Shown: in pieces, positions 34,433 to 42,208 of the stretch
Numbering within the stretch: position 1 is the first letter of the stretch
Layout: the number at the start of each line of letters is the position of its first letter
Assembly (NCBI GenBank): GCA_002353575.1
Contig: DEJQ01000033.1
Span: forward strand, 1,480 to 65,479
Origin: Prevotellaceae bacterium UBA2744
Lineage (GTDB): Bacteria; Bacteroidota; Bacteroidia; Bacteroidales; Bacteroidaceae
DNA length: 64,000 nt
Direction of reading: 5' to 3'
Translations under genes and position numbers: made by a program
The notes under the pieces: generated by a model
Told to the model about the DNA's origin: nothing
Database searches by the model: none
Seen by the model: the letters and a program-made list of their open reading frames with translations, nothing else

Positions 34433-36655
34433 ATGAAGAAATACTTATTCCTTTTAATCGCATTGACATCTGTCGTGAATGCTCATGCCCAGATCGATGG
34501 TTATACCGGTGCTACGCAGCAGAGTGAAGAAAAAATAGACCGCAAGGCCGTGCTGCGACGCAATAATCCGAAGGTGAAGACGGTAGATGCTTTGTCATCG
34601 CTGACGGTAGGAAACGGACGCTTTGCTACAACGGTTGACGTAACTGGTATGCAGTCATTTCCCGATGTGTATAAGGTCGGAGTGCCTTTATGTACTATGA
34701 GCGAGTGGGGATGGCATAGTTTTCCTAATACTGATAGCCTTCGACCAAATGAGAGCTGGCAGTCGGTACGATTTCCACAGCGTTCGCATGCCGAGGTCTA
34801 TGCTGTGGAATATAAGAAAGGTGGCAGACAGCAGGCTGCGACGACTTATTTCCGTGCGAATCCGCATCGACTGAATCTGGGTACAATCGGCTTGTCGTAT
34901 GTAAATAATGAAGGAAACGAATGGACAGCTGGCTGGCTGCAGGATATTGACCAGAAACTGGAATTGCAGTCTGGCACTATCGAGTCGGAATATAAGGTGG
35001 ATGGAGAAAAAGTAGAGGTGACTACGGCTTGTATGCCTGATAGGGATGCTACTATTTATAAGGTGGAGTCAAACCTCCTGAAATCCGGACGCATGAAAGT
35101 GAAGATCCGTTTTTCTTACCCTACGGGAAAACATTCCGACGATGCCAATGATTGGAATAAGCCAGACCTGCATAGTTCCAAGATCGTGAATAAGGGAGCG
35201 CAGTATGCTGTGATAGAACGGACTCTGGACAATACCATATATTACCTGACGTTGCGATGGGAGGGAAAGGCTACACTTGAAGAGATCGGAGCGCATCAGT
35301 TTGTGTTGGAAACCAAGGCTTCGACCCTTGTGTTTGAGGCGGAATATAATGAAAAACCCCATCTGGACTCTCACGGGTTAGCGGAAGAAAAGGAAGAGAA
35401 TCATTTCTCGTTCAGTGGTGCGATGGCGATAGTGCAGCGGTGGTGGAAAAAATACTGGCAGAGCGGAGGATTCGTAGATTTCTCTCAGTGTAGCGATCCG
35501 CGGGCAAAGGAATTGGAACGCAGGGTTGTGCTTTCGCAATATCTGACTCAGGTGAATTGTGCCGGCAGTATGCCTCCGCAGGAGACAGGACTTACATATA
35601 ATTCATGGTTCGGCCGTCCGCATCTGGAGATGACCTGGTGGCATGCCGTTCATTTTGCCTTGTGGGGACGGCCTGAGGTGCTGGAACGCATGATGAAATG
35701 GTACGCGGAAGTAGCACAGCAGGAAGCGCGCAAGATAGCTGAGCGACAGGGATTCAAGGGAATCCGGTGGATGAAGATGACGGATCCCTGGGCTGGTGAG
35801 GCTCCGTCGAATACCGGCTCGTTTCTCATCTGGCAACAACCACATTATATATACATGGCAGAGCTGCTGTATCGTGCAAAGCCGACAAAGCAGACTTTGG
35901 AAGAGTACGCACCACTTGTAGAACAGACTGCGGAGTGGATGGCAGATTTCGTTGTGAAGGACAACGCTACTGGCACTTACCAATTGCGCGGTGCTACGGC
36001 TATGCAGGAGACTATGACGAAGGCAAACTCATATAACCATCCGTTTGAACTGGCTTATTGGCGCTATGGGCTGATGGTGGCTCAGCTGTGGAGGGAACGC
36101 TGCGGACAGGCCCGTCATGCGCAGTGGGATGAGATAATAATGAATCTGGCTCCGCTGCCCATGGAGGGCGGGGTTTATGTTGCGGGGCAGGCAGACTCAG
36201 ACCTCGCTACAGCGGGATTGGCTGAGAAGAGCCGTAGCGATCATCCAGCCGTGCTTGGTGTTTGCGGGCTGATTCCAAGTGGTAAAGAGTGGATAATGTA
36301 CAAACCGGAGGTGATGCGGCAGACCTTGCAGTGGGTAATGCAAAACTGGAACTGGGACACAACCTGGGGTTGGGACTATGGTATGACTGCCATGGCGGCT
36401 GCCCGTCTGGGCGAGGGGCAGACGGCTGTGGATATGTTGCTTACGGATAAGGTGAAGAACAGCTATCTCCTTTCGGGGCATAATTACCAAACGGCAGATA
36501 GACTGCGAATCTATCTGCCGGGTAATGGTGCACTGCTGACCGCTGTGGCTATGATGTGTGCCGGATGGGACGGCTGTCCCGGTGTCGGCAATCCTGGTTT
36601 TCCGCAGGACGGTAAGTGGGATGTGCGTTGGGAAGGCCTGAACAGGATGCCTTAG
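34433..36655 (+). CDS. Secreted six-hairpin glycosidase-like protein
   Basis: The 740-aa protein has a signal peptide (MKKYLFLLIALTSVVNAHAQ), an N-terminal beta-sandwich-like region (SLTVGNGRFATTVDVTGMQ near residue 56, MSEWGWHSFPN near 88) and an alpha/alpha barrel-like C-terminal half with many Trp and Gly motifs (FGRPHLEMTWWHAVHFALWG near 391, WDTTWGWDYGMTAMAAARLG near 641). The layout recalls six-hairpin glycosidases such as GH65/GH95. I cannot name the family or substrate with confidence. Its stop overlaps the stop of the convergent DUF5020 gene. Confidence 0.6.
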   Translation: MKKYLFLLIALTSVVNAHAQIDGYTGATQQSEEKIDRKAVLRRNNPKVKTVDALSSLTVGNGRFATTVDVTGMQSFPDVYKVGVPLCTMSEWGWHSFPNTDSLRPNESWQSVRFPQRSHAEVYAVEYKKGGRQQAATTYFRANPHRLNLGTIGLSYVNNEGNEWTAGWLQDIDQKLELQSGTIESEYKVDGEKVEVTTACMPDRDATIYKVESNLLKSGRMKVKIRFSYPTGKHSDDANDWNKPDLHSSKIVNKGAQYAVIERTLDNTIYYLTLRWEGKATLEEIGAHQFVLETKASTLVFEAEYNEKPHLDSHGLAEEKEENHFSFSGAMAIVQRWWKKYWQSGGFVDFSQCSDPRAKELERRVVLSQYLTQVNCAGSMPPQETGLTYNSWFGRPHLEMTWWHAVHFALWGRPEVLERMMKWYAEVAQQEARKIAERQGFKGIRWMKMTDPWAGEAPSNTGSFLIWQQPHYIYMAELLYRAKPTKQTLEEYAPLVEQTAEWMADFVVKDNATGTYQLRGATAMQETMTKANSYNHPFELAYWRYGLMVAQLWRERCGQARHAQWDEIIMNLAPLPMEGGVYVAGQADSDLATAGLAEKSRSDHPAVLGVCGLIPSGKEWIMYKPEVMRQTLQWVMQNWNWDTTWGWDYGMTAMAAARLGEGQTAVDMLLTDKVKNSYLLSGHNYQTADRLRIYLPGNGALLTAVAMMCAGWDGCPGVGNPGFPQDGKWDVRWEGLNRMP

Positions 36656-37407
36656 AATGTCCACTTAGCTGCGATGGTAGGGATGAGGAAACACTGATTG
36701 TTATTTCCGTATTTGTTGAAGACGAAGTTGTTGCTGAACTCAACCTCTGTACCCACACTCAGGTTTACTCCCTTCATACCGCGAAGGGCGTTGAAGTTAA
36801 CCCAAAACTGCGGCTGGGTAAGGATAATCAGTTTGCCGTTTACGTCAGGGTCGTACCACGTATCCAGGAATCCGGAGAAGGTAAGCAGTTTGTGTGCGAA
36901 GTTGATTCCCCATACGAAGGTAAGCTGTGCTCCGGCAAATCCCTTGCGCGACATACCATTGAAGTACTGCTTGTACATGGCCTGAATGGAGAAGGTCTTG
37001 GCAAAGTCCTTGCTTGCCCAGTTCCATGCCATACCAGCCAGTGCAGCATGTTGGAAACGGGTGGCGATGGATGTGTTCTTGATTGATGAGGCTCCGCCGT
37101 TATATTCTACGTGTACTGCCCACTGCTTATTCCTTGTCACACTGAATTCGCGTGATAGTTCCCAGTATGCTCCTGCGGAACCGTCGCCATAGTTATAGAT
37201 ATCTGCGAAGCAGTAGGTTTGGCCCCATTTGTCTGGTTTGAAGAACTCCAGCGTTACGAGTGTGCTGTAACGCTCCGAGATGTCGTTGTACAGATTGTGT
37301 CCAAAGTCATAGTGCAACTGTATGTTCTGTGCCTGCACCGTGCCTGTCATAGTCAGCATCACTAATGCTGCCAATGTTCTGATTATTGATTTCTTTACTG
37401 ATTTCAT
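36652..37407 (-). CDS. DUF5020-family outer-membrane barrel (Tsx-like)
   Basis: The 251-aa protein has a signal peptide ending TGTVQAQ and alternating beta strands ending with the aromatic residue of an outer-membrane barrel (AAKWTF). The opening NIQLHYDFGHNLYND and LVTLEFFKPDKWGQTYCFAD near residue 50 match the DUF5020 family, which resembles nucleoside-specific Tsx channels. An NCS2 purine permease gene lies 109 nt upstream on the same strand, so together they could take nucleosides or bases across both membranes. Confidence 0.78.
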   Translation of the reverse strand: MKSVKKSIIRTLAALVMLTMTGTVQAQNIQLHYDFGHNLYNDISERYSTLVTLEFFKPDKWGQTYCFADIYNYGDGSAGAYWELSREFSVTRNKQWAVHVEYNGGASSIKNTSIATRFQHAALAGMAWNWASKDFAKTFSIQAMYKQYFNGMSRKGFAGAQLTFVWGINFAHKLLTFSGFLDTWYDPDVNGKLIILTQPQFWVNFNALRGMKGVNLSVGTEVEFSNNFVFNKYGNNNQCFLIPTIAAKWTF

Positions 37408-37516
37408 AATCGTTTTTTATAGTTTATGATTTGTCTTTTTTTGTCTTACGGTTAAAATCCTCAAGCTCTGCAAAGTTCAAAAGTGTTTTTTGGCTTTGCT
37501 TTTGCCTACCCGGTTT

Positions 37517-38836
37517 TTACTTCTGCAGGTAGTCTGACAGATACTTTAGCAGGAAGAGCGCAGAAAGGAAATACATGGAGAGTGACAATTTGCGTGCACT
37601 GCCTGTCAGCACCTTGACCAATACGTATGAGAGCAATCCCAATACTATACCTTCGGATATGCTCGATGACAATGGTATGATGATGATGGTGAGGAAGCTT
37701 GGAAGCAACTCTGTAATGTCGTCAAATGAGATTCTCCTGACTGGAATTATCATCATCGTACCCACCAGTAGCAGTGCGCTTGTGGTAGCGGCAGCTGGGA
37801 TGACGAGGAAAAGCGGAGCCATGAAAAGCGAAAGGATGAAGAGGATTGCTACGGTGAGTGACGTGAGACCTGTACGTCCACCTTCCGTTATGCCTGCTGC
37901 ACTTTCCACGTATGTAGTAGTGGTGGATGTGCCGCACATAGCTCCTATGGATGTTCCTATAGCATCTGCCATCATAGCCTTGCTCAGGTCGGGAATACGC
38001 CCGTCCTTGCCAATCATTCCGGAACTTTCCATAGCACCTATCATTGTGCCTAAAGTATCGAAAAGATCCATGAACAGCATCGTGAACACTACGACATAGT
38101 AGTCCGGGTCGAGTTCCAGGAATCGGTGGAAGTCCATATGCAGTGCAATGGGTTCGATCGATATAGGCATGCTGAATGCGGTGAATCCTTCTGGCAACTG
38201 CGTTATTCCCATCGGAATGCCCACAACGGTCGTCGCCATTATGGTGAAGAACAATGCTCCCTTTACCTTCATGTACGTCAGGATGACGCCCAGAAGCGTA
38301 CCTGCTATTGCCAGCATAGAGGCTGGTGTCCATGCTCCAATGACGGTCAGGGTCGATTTGTCGCCAACGATGATGCCGCCGTTCTTCAGACCGATGTAGG
38401 CAATGAAAAGTCCGATGCCGACTGACAAGGCATAGCGCAGATTTTCGGGAATGGCTGCAACTAAGGCGCGGCGTATCTTCAGTACCGTGAGCAGGATGAA
38501 TATGACTCCCTCCACGAATACGGCTGCCAGTGCTTCCTGCCAGGAGTATCCCATCATTAATACCAGCGTGTAGGCAAAGAATGCGTTCAGTCCCATACCC
38601 GGAGCCAGGGCAAATGGCATCTTTGCATAGAATGCCATCACGAGCGTAGCAACGGCTGCTGAAATGACGGTGGCGGAGAATACTGCTCCGCGGTCCATAC
38701 CTGCTGCTGACAGGATAAGCGGGTTGACGGCCAGGATGTAACTCATAGTCATGAAGGTCGTCAGACCAGCCAATACTTCAGTTTTTACCAGATGCTTCGA
38801 TGGGTCAAATCCCAGAAGCGCATAAATTTTGTTCAT
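37517..38836 (-). CDS. NCS2-family purine (guanine/hypoxanthine) permease
   Basis: The 439-aa inner-membrane protein has about a dozen hydrophobic helices and AzgA-type motifs: TEVLAGLTTFMTMSYILAVN near residue 19, PFALAPGMGLNAFFAYTLVL near 73, and the substrate-site region MDLFDTLGTMIGAMESSGM near 260. It probably imports guanine, hypoxanthine or adenine with protons. It is the gene after the PHP hydrolase in a minus-strand run and is followed by a Tsx-like barrel. Confidence 0.9.
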   Translation of the reverse strand: MNKIYALLGFDPSKHLVKTEVLAGLTTFMTMSYILAVNPLILSAAGMDRGAVFSATVISAAVATLVMAFYAKMPFALAPGMGLNAFFAYTLVLMMGYSWQEALAAVFVEGVIFILLTVLKIRRALVAAIPENLRYALSVGIGLFIAYIGLKNGGIIVGDKSTLTVIGAWTPASMLAIAGTLLGVILTYMKVKGALFFTIMATTVVGIPMGITQLPEGFTAFSMPISIEPIALHMDFHRFLELDPDYYVVVFTMLFMDLFDTLGTMIGAMESSGMIGKDGRIPDLSKAMMADAIGTSIGAMCGTSTTTTYVESAAGITEGGRTGLTSLTVAILFILSLFMAPLFLVIPAAATTSALLLVGTMMIIPVRRISFDDITELLPSFLTIIIIPLSSSISEGIVLGLLSYVLVKVLTGSARKLSLSMYFLSALFLLKYLSDYLQK

Positions 38837-38880
38837 GTTTTTGTAGTTTGTTGTTTTGGCGATTATTACTGTTCCTTATT

Positions 38881-39594
38881 TTACTTTCCTAAATAGTTAA
38901 AGAAAAAAGCGGGTGAATAATTGACAATTAGTTCGTCGGGGAAGTCGGTCTCTGCCAGAAGAGGGTAGAGGCGTTCGTAGTCGGCAATCTGGCTGAATAC
39001 GTGTGCGTCGCTTCCCAATATCACCGGCACGTTGTGTTTCTTTGCCAGGCGCAGCAGTTCCATGTTATTGGGCAGAGCCTGGGTCTTCCCCCGCCGTGGA
39101 GCCAGCGAGTGGTTGTTTATCTCCAATAGTGTGTGAGCTTCCTTCGATGCCAGTACGATTGCCTCGAAGTCCAGTTCCGTAGTGCCGTCGCCCGGGTGGC
39201 TGATGATGTCCACCTTCGGATTGTTGATGGCAGCTATCATCCCGTCTGTGTTTTGTGTCTTCGTCCCTCCCTGCCAGCACACGCTGTGTATGCCGGCAAT
39301 ACAGATGTCAAGGAAGTCCAGATGCGTCTCGTCCAGATCCAGCTCACCCTTTGTGTTCAGAATGTTCACCTCGCATCCCAGCAGCAGTCTTACGCCGTAC
39401 ATCTCGCGCGGCACTACAAACATGTTGCGGAAGTAGAGCGGACGGCATGTGCCCGGTATGCTTGGACCGTGTTCTGTGATGCCCAGCACTTCCAGTCCCC
39501 GCTCGGCGGCAGCCTCTGCCATTTCCTTTATCGTGCTGTAGCCGTGTCCCGACGCCAGCGTATGTGTGTGTACATCAAGCAGCGGGTGTTTCAT
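38881..39594 (-). CDS. PHP-domain phosphatase (YcdX-like)
   Basis: The 237-aa protein is a trinuclear-metal PHP-domain phosphoesterase. Metal ligands appear in LLDVHTHTLASGHGYST near residue 5, GITEHGPSIPG near 38, LGCEVNIL near 72, IAGIHSVCW near 99, IISHPGD near 133 and VILGSDAHVF near 191. Length and motif order are those of YcdX. The physiological substrate is not known. Its start codon shares one base with the stop of a 42-aa upstream gene. Confidence 0.88.
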   Translation of the reverse strand: MKHPLLDVHTHTLASGHGYSTIKEMAEAAAERGLEVLGITEHGPSIPGTCRPLYFRNMFVVPREMYGVRLLLGCEVNILNTKGELDLDETHLDFLDICIAGIHSVCWQGGTKTQNTDGMIAAINNPKVDIISHPGDGTTELDFEAIVLASKEAHTLLEINNHSLAPRRGKTQALPNNMELLRLAKKHNVPVILGSDAHVFSQIADYERLYPLLAETDFPDELIVNYSPAFFFNYLGK

Positions 39595-39722
39595 CAGCTC
39601 TCAACTTTATCTTCGTTCATAGCCTGCAGGAAACCCTGCACGAATTCCTCCACGTACTGCGGACCCTGCGCCACTACCTCGGGCATGTCCATCACAATCT
39701 GTTTTGCTTCTTCGTATGTCAT
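39594..39722 (-). CDS. 42-aa acidic small protein coupled to the PHP gene
   Basis: An ATG at 39722 opens a 42-aa frame (MTYEEAKQIVMDMPEVVAQG, then a helical acidic tail) ending in TGATG, where stop and the next start share one base. It begins 3 nt after the stop of the DUF2271 gene. The predicted helix, the coupling on both sides and the absence of rare features support a real gene. I do not recognise a family. Confidence 0.6.
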   Translation of the reverse strand: MTYEEAKQIVMDMPEVVAQGPQYVEEFVQGFLQAMNEDKVES

Positions 39723-39725
39723 GTC

Positions 39726-40295
39726 TTACCTGATTTCTGCTTTCACGTTTGTAATCATATTCTTGTGAGCCTCGTCCGGTTCTGTTATGGCTGATGTCAG
39801 TGTGATGCTGCCAGCCTTGTCCTTCGCCTGGAACGAACCGCTGTATGTGACGATGCTGCCCTGATACAGTGTGGCCTCCACCACGATCTTGTAAGAGCCC
39901 TTCTTCACGGTCTTGCCCTTTTGGTCAGTGAAATCCCATGTGTATGTCTGTCGTCCGTCGGCCTGCGGAGTGGCACCGGTGAAGGCATCAATCTGCTCGT
40001 CTGTCAGGTTGTTCGCCTTTACCGTCTTCACCCACAGCGGTACGCAGTTCGGACGCTTCTGATACCCGCGCATGGGCTCTTCGTGTCCCCTGGCGCGTCC
40101 CTTGGTGGTGAACGAGGTGACGAAGAGAGTCTTCACGACCTCTCCCTTTTCGTTCTCGATCCATACGGCATACTGGTTCGAGCCCGGACCGCTCTGGCGC
40201 TGGTAGTCGAACGATACTTCCAATGTCTTTCCCTGAACCATGACAGGCATAGCCGCTAGCATTGCAGCAACAACTGCATTGATTATCTTTTTCAT
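39726..40295 (-). CDS. Secreted DUF2271-domain protein
   Basis: The 189-aa protein has a signal peptide (MKKIINAVVAAMLAAMPVMV) and a beta-rich DUF2271 domain: VSFDYQRQSGPGSNQYAVWI near residue 27, TFTGATPQADG-like segment near 106 and YTWDFTDQKGKTVKKGSYKI near 118. DUF2271 proteins are predicted periplasmic and often stand near flavin/iron reductase-type genes; no partner is seen here. It heads a minus-strand run with the 42-aa gene, the PHP gene and the purine permease. Confidence 0.85.
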   Translation of the reverse strand: MKKIINAVVAAMLAAMPVMVQGKTLEVSFDYQRQSGPGSNQYAVWIENEKGEVVKTLFVTSFTTKGRARGHEEPMRGYQKRPNCVPLWVKTVKANNLTDEQIDAFTGATPQADGRQTYTWDFTDQKGKTVKKGSYKIVVEATLYQGSIVTYSGSFQAKDKAGSITLTSAITEPDEAHKNMITNVKAEIR

Positions 40296-40333
40296 AAACG
40301 TATAAGTTGGTTGTTGTAAAAAAAATGTCTGTG

Positions 40334-40341
40334 CAAATGTA
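40334..40341 (-). promoter_or_regulatory. -7 box for the DUF2271 operon
   Basis: On the minus strand TACATTTG fits TAnnTTTG and precedes the ATG at 40295 by 38 nt. Confidence 0.65.
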
Positions 40342-40363
40342 GAGTTTTCTTTTCAAATATTGC

Positions 40364-40371
40364 TACTTTTG
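40364..40371 (+). promoter_or_regulatory. -7 box for the DUF2284 operon
   Basis: TACTTTTG fits TAnnTTTG, 30 nt before the ATG at 40402. It excludes an upstream TTG start at 40360. Its back-to-back spacing with the minus-strand box is only about 22 bp. Confidence 0.65.
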
Positions 40372-40401
40372 CAGGCCAGTTTTAATTTTCGTGTCGAATT
40401 G

Positions 40402-40947
40402 ATGTCAAATGAGCTGAAATATACAGCAGAACGATACTCCGCAGATATCGAAGCCGCGGAGTATATCGAGCGGTTCCGCCGTGCAGACTACTTTATGGAT
40501 TTCTGCAGGCAGTGTCCCAATTATGCCAGCCGCTACGGCTGTCCGCCGTTCGATGCAGACCCACTCACGATTATCGGGAAATACTCTCGCGTCCGCATCA
40601 TCGGCATGAAGGTGGTGCCAGCGGACAGAAACCTGCCCCTGAGCCGTTCGCACGAACTCATGCGACCTGTGCTCGACGGACTGAATCGTGAGCTACTGAT
40701 TATGGAGCGCGAGATGCAAGGCTTCTGCTGTGCCTTTGCCGGAGCCTGCCCCTATTGTGGCGGCCAGCCCTGTGCACGAAAGCTGAACCAGCCTTGCCGC
40801 CATCCCGACAAGGTGCGCCCCTCGCTCGAAGCCTATGGGTTCGACATCGGCAAGACCGCCCACGACCTTCTCGGCATAGACCTCCTCTGGAGCAAAGACA
40901 ATCTGATGCCCGAGTATCTCACCCTTGTCTGCGGACTGTTCTATTAG
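40402..40947 (+). CDS. DUF2284 metal-binding protein
   Basis: The 181-aa protein is rich in cysteine: FCRQCPNYASRYGCPPFD near residue 34 and FCCAFAGACPYCGGQPCARK near 113, with further Cys in NQPCRHPDKVRP. This is the DUF2284 pattern, predicted to bind an iron-sulfur cluster or metals. The function is unknown. It is the first of three tightly packed plus-strand genes, with DUF1294 and a GNAT enzyme. Confidence 0.85.
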   Translation: MSNELKYTAERYSADIEAAEYIERFRRADYFMDFCRQCPNYASRYGCPPFDADPLTIIGKYSRVRIIGMKVVPADRNLPLSRSHELMRPVLDGLNRELLIMEREMQGFCCAFAGACPYCGGQPCARKLNQPCRHPDKVRPSLEAYGFDIGKTAHDLLGIDLLWSKDNLMPEYLTLVCGLFY

Positions 40948-40962
40948 AAAGAAATCCCCACT

Positions 40963-41235
40963 ATGTCTATTATAATATATATTGTAGCAATAAACCTGAT
41001 TACCTTCGCAGTCTATGGCATCGACAAGTGGAAGGCCCGTCGCTCGAAATGGCGCATAGCCGAATCCACACTTATCCTGCTCACCCTCATCGGCGGTAGC
41101 GTAGGTGCGTGGCTGGGCATGCACACATGGCATCATAAGACTCTGCACAAAAAATTCAGGTATGGCATTCCACTCATACTCATTCTACACTTCTCACTCA
41201 TCTGTTACGTCACCTGGACTCGGATATTCTTCTGA
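40963..41235 (+). CDS. DUF1294 small membrane protein
   Basis: The 90-aa protein has three hydrophobic helices and the DUF1294 signature AVYGIDKWKARRSKWRIAE near residue 16, LLTLIGGSVGAWLGMHTWHH near 39 and KTLHKKFRYGIPLI near 59. It is an inner-membrane protein of unknown role, sometimes fused to cold-shock domains in other bacteria. Confidence 0.88.
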   Translation: MSIIIYIVAINLITFAVYGIDKWKARRSKWRIAESTLILLTLIGGSVGAWLGMHTWHHKTLHKKFRYGIPLILILHFSLICYVTWTRIFF

Positions 41236-41250
41236 ACAAAACTCAATACT

Positions 41251-41733
41251 ATGGTTAGAAAAGCAACTAAAAATGATATCGGACCCATCATGCAACTCCT
41301 GCATCAGGTGAATATGGTGCACTATGCCATCCGTCCCGATCTGTTCAAGCCGCACACTACGAAATATACCGAACAGGAGCTGGGAACCCTGCTCGCAGAC
41401 CCTGCCATGCCCGTCTTCGTATATGAGGACAAGGCAGCGGACGGCAGCCGTCCTCGTGTTTTGGGTCATGCCTTCTGTCAGGTTGCCGAGGTGAAGGGTC
41501 ACACCCTCCTGCAGGATGTCAAGACACTGTACATCGACGACATCTGCGTCGATGCCGATGCCCGCGGTAAACACGTCGGCACCGCGCTGTTCGACTACGT
41601 ATGCGACTACGCCCGCTCTCTCGGCTGCCATAACATCACCCTCAACGTGTGGGAAGGCAACGACCCTGCCTCTGCCTTCTACCGTCACATGGGAATGCGC
41701 ACTCAGAAAACCACTATGGAAGTGATACTCTGA
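41251..41733 (+). CDS. GNAT-family N-acetyltransferase
   Basis: The 160-aa protein has the GNAT acetyl-CoA-binding pattern: YIDDICVDADARGKHVGTAL near residue 92 (with the R/Q-x-x-G-x-G/A loop as RGKHVG) and NITLNVWEGNDPASAFYRHM near 131, ending MRTQKTTMEVIL. It transfers an acetyl group to an unknown amine. It is the third gene of the DUF2284 run. Confidence 0.88.
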   Translation: MVRKATKNDIGPIMQLLHQVNMVHYAIRPDLFKPHTTKYTEQELGTLLADPAMPVFVYEDKAADGSRPRVLGHAFCQVAEVKGHTLLQDVKTLYIDDICVDADARGKHVGTALFDYVCDYARSLGCHNITLNVWEGNDPASAFYRHMGMRTQKTTMEVIL

Positions 41734-41757
41734 GCCGCAGCAATTAGGCTTTTTTGT

Positions 41758-41793
41758 CGTGTCCAGAGAAAACCCCCGTTTTCAGTGGACACG
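41758..41793. other. Two-tier hairpin after the GNAT gene
   Basis: CGTGTCCA and TGGACACG form an 8-bp outer stem, with GAAAAC and GTTTTC as an inner stem around four C. It lies 25 nt after the GNAT stop and may be a transcription terminator or part of a repeat; GGGGACACGAC recurs near 41986. Confidence 0.6.
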
Positions 41794-41833
41794 ATTTTGG
41801 TGTGTGTTGTTTTTATCATATTCAGAGAATAAA

Positions 41834-41909
41834 TATTCACAGGCATTTATATACACAGGCATTTATATACACAGGCATTTATATACACAGGCATTTACAC
41901 AGGCATTTA
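41834..41909 (+). repeat. 16-bp tandem repeat, four full units and one partial
   Basis: TATACACAGGCATTTA occurs three times in a row after one variant (TATTCACAGGCATTTA), followed by a last 12-bp partial unit. The array lies between the GNAT gene and the candidate RNA. There are no spacers, so it is not CRISPR. Confidence 0.95.
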
Positions 41910-41963
41910 GCATCTTGTGCGAAAATTTTTTTGATGCTATTGTTTTGTTTATAAAATAGTTTG

Positions 41964-41971
41964 TATATTTG
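41964..41971 (+). promoter_or_regulatory. -7 box for the candidate structured RNA
   Basis: TATATTTG fits TAnnTTTG; the predicted RNA would begin about 6-8 nt downstream. No start codon fits closely, so the promoter probably serves an RNA or a long leader. Confidence 0.55.
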
Positions 41972-41977
41972 ACGCCG

Positions 41978-42160
41978 TGTTCTGAGGGGACACGACTTTT
42001 TTGTTTGCTCAATTTTCCTACCGAACTGCGACCTCGAAAGGGATTTTATCGAGCAATATCAAACTCATGTTGGAGTATGCGTTTTAAGCGCAGACTTCTC
42101 CATAATGAGTTTGAGGCTGTTGCAGGCCTGGTAGGAAATATGGTGGGTCTGCACTTTTTT
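41978..42160 (+). ncRNA. Candidate structured RNA of about 180 nt
   Basis: Downstream of the -7 box the sequence can fold into one long rod. TTTCCTACC (42014-42022) pairs with GGTAGGAAA (42130-42138), CTGC (42026-42029) with GCAG (42122-42125), and CAAACTCAT (42060-42068) with ATGAGTTTG (42105-42113). A small inner hairpin with CTCGA/TCGAG lies near 42033-42053. A T-run at 42155-42160 could end it. It might be an independent small RNA (a 6S-like rod is one possibility), the leader of the BspA-like gene, or a repeat element. I cannot assign a family. Confidence 0.5.
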
Positions 42161-42208
42161 GTGTATCCATCTGTCAAACTGAAATCTTGAACTTTAAAAA
42201 TATCTATT

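Noticed and set aside
41834..41909. Possible CRISPR or integron attC array
   Set aside because: Plain 16-bp tandem repeats without spacers or cassette genes.
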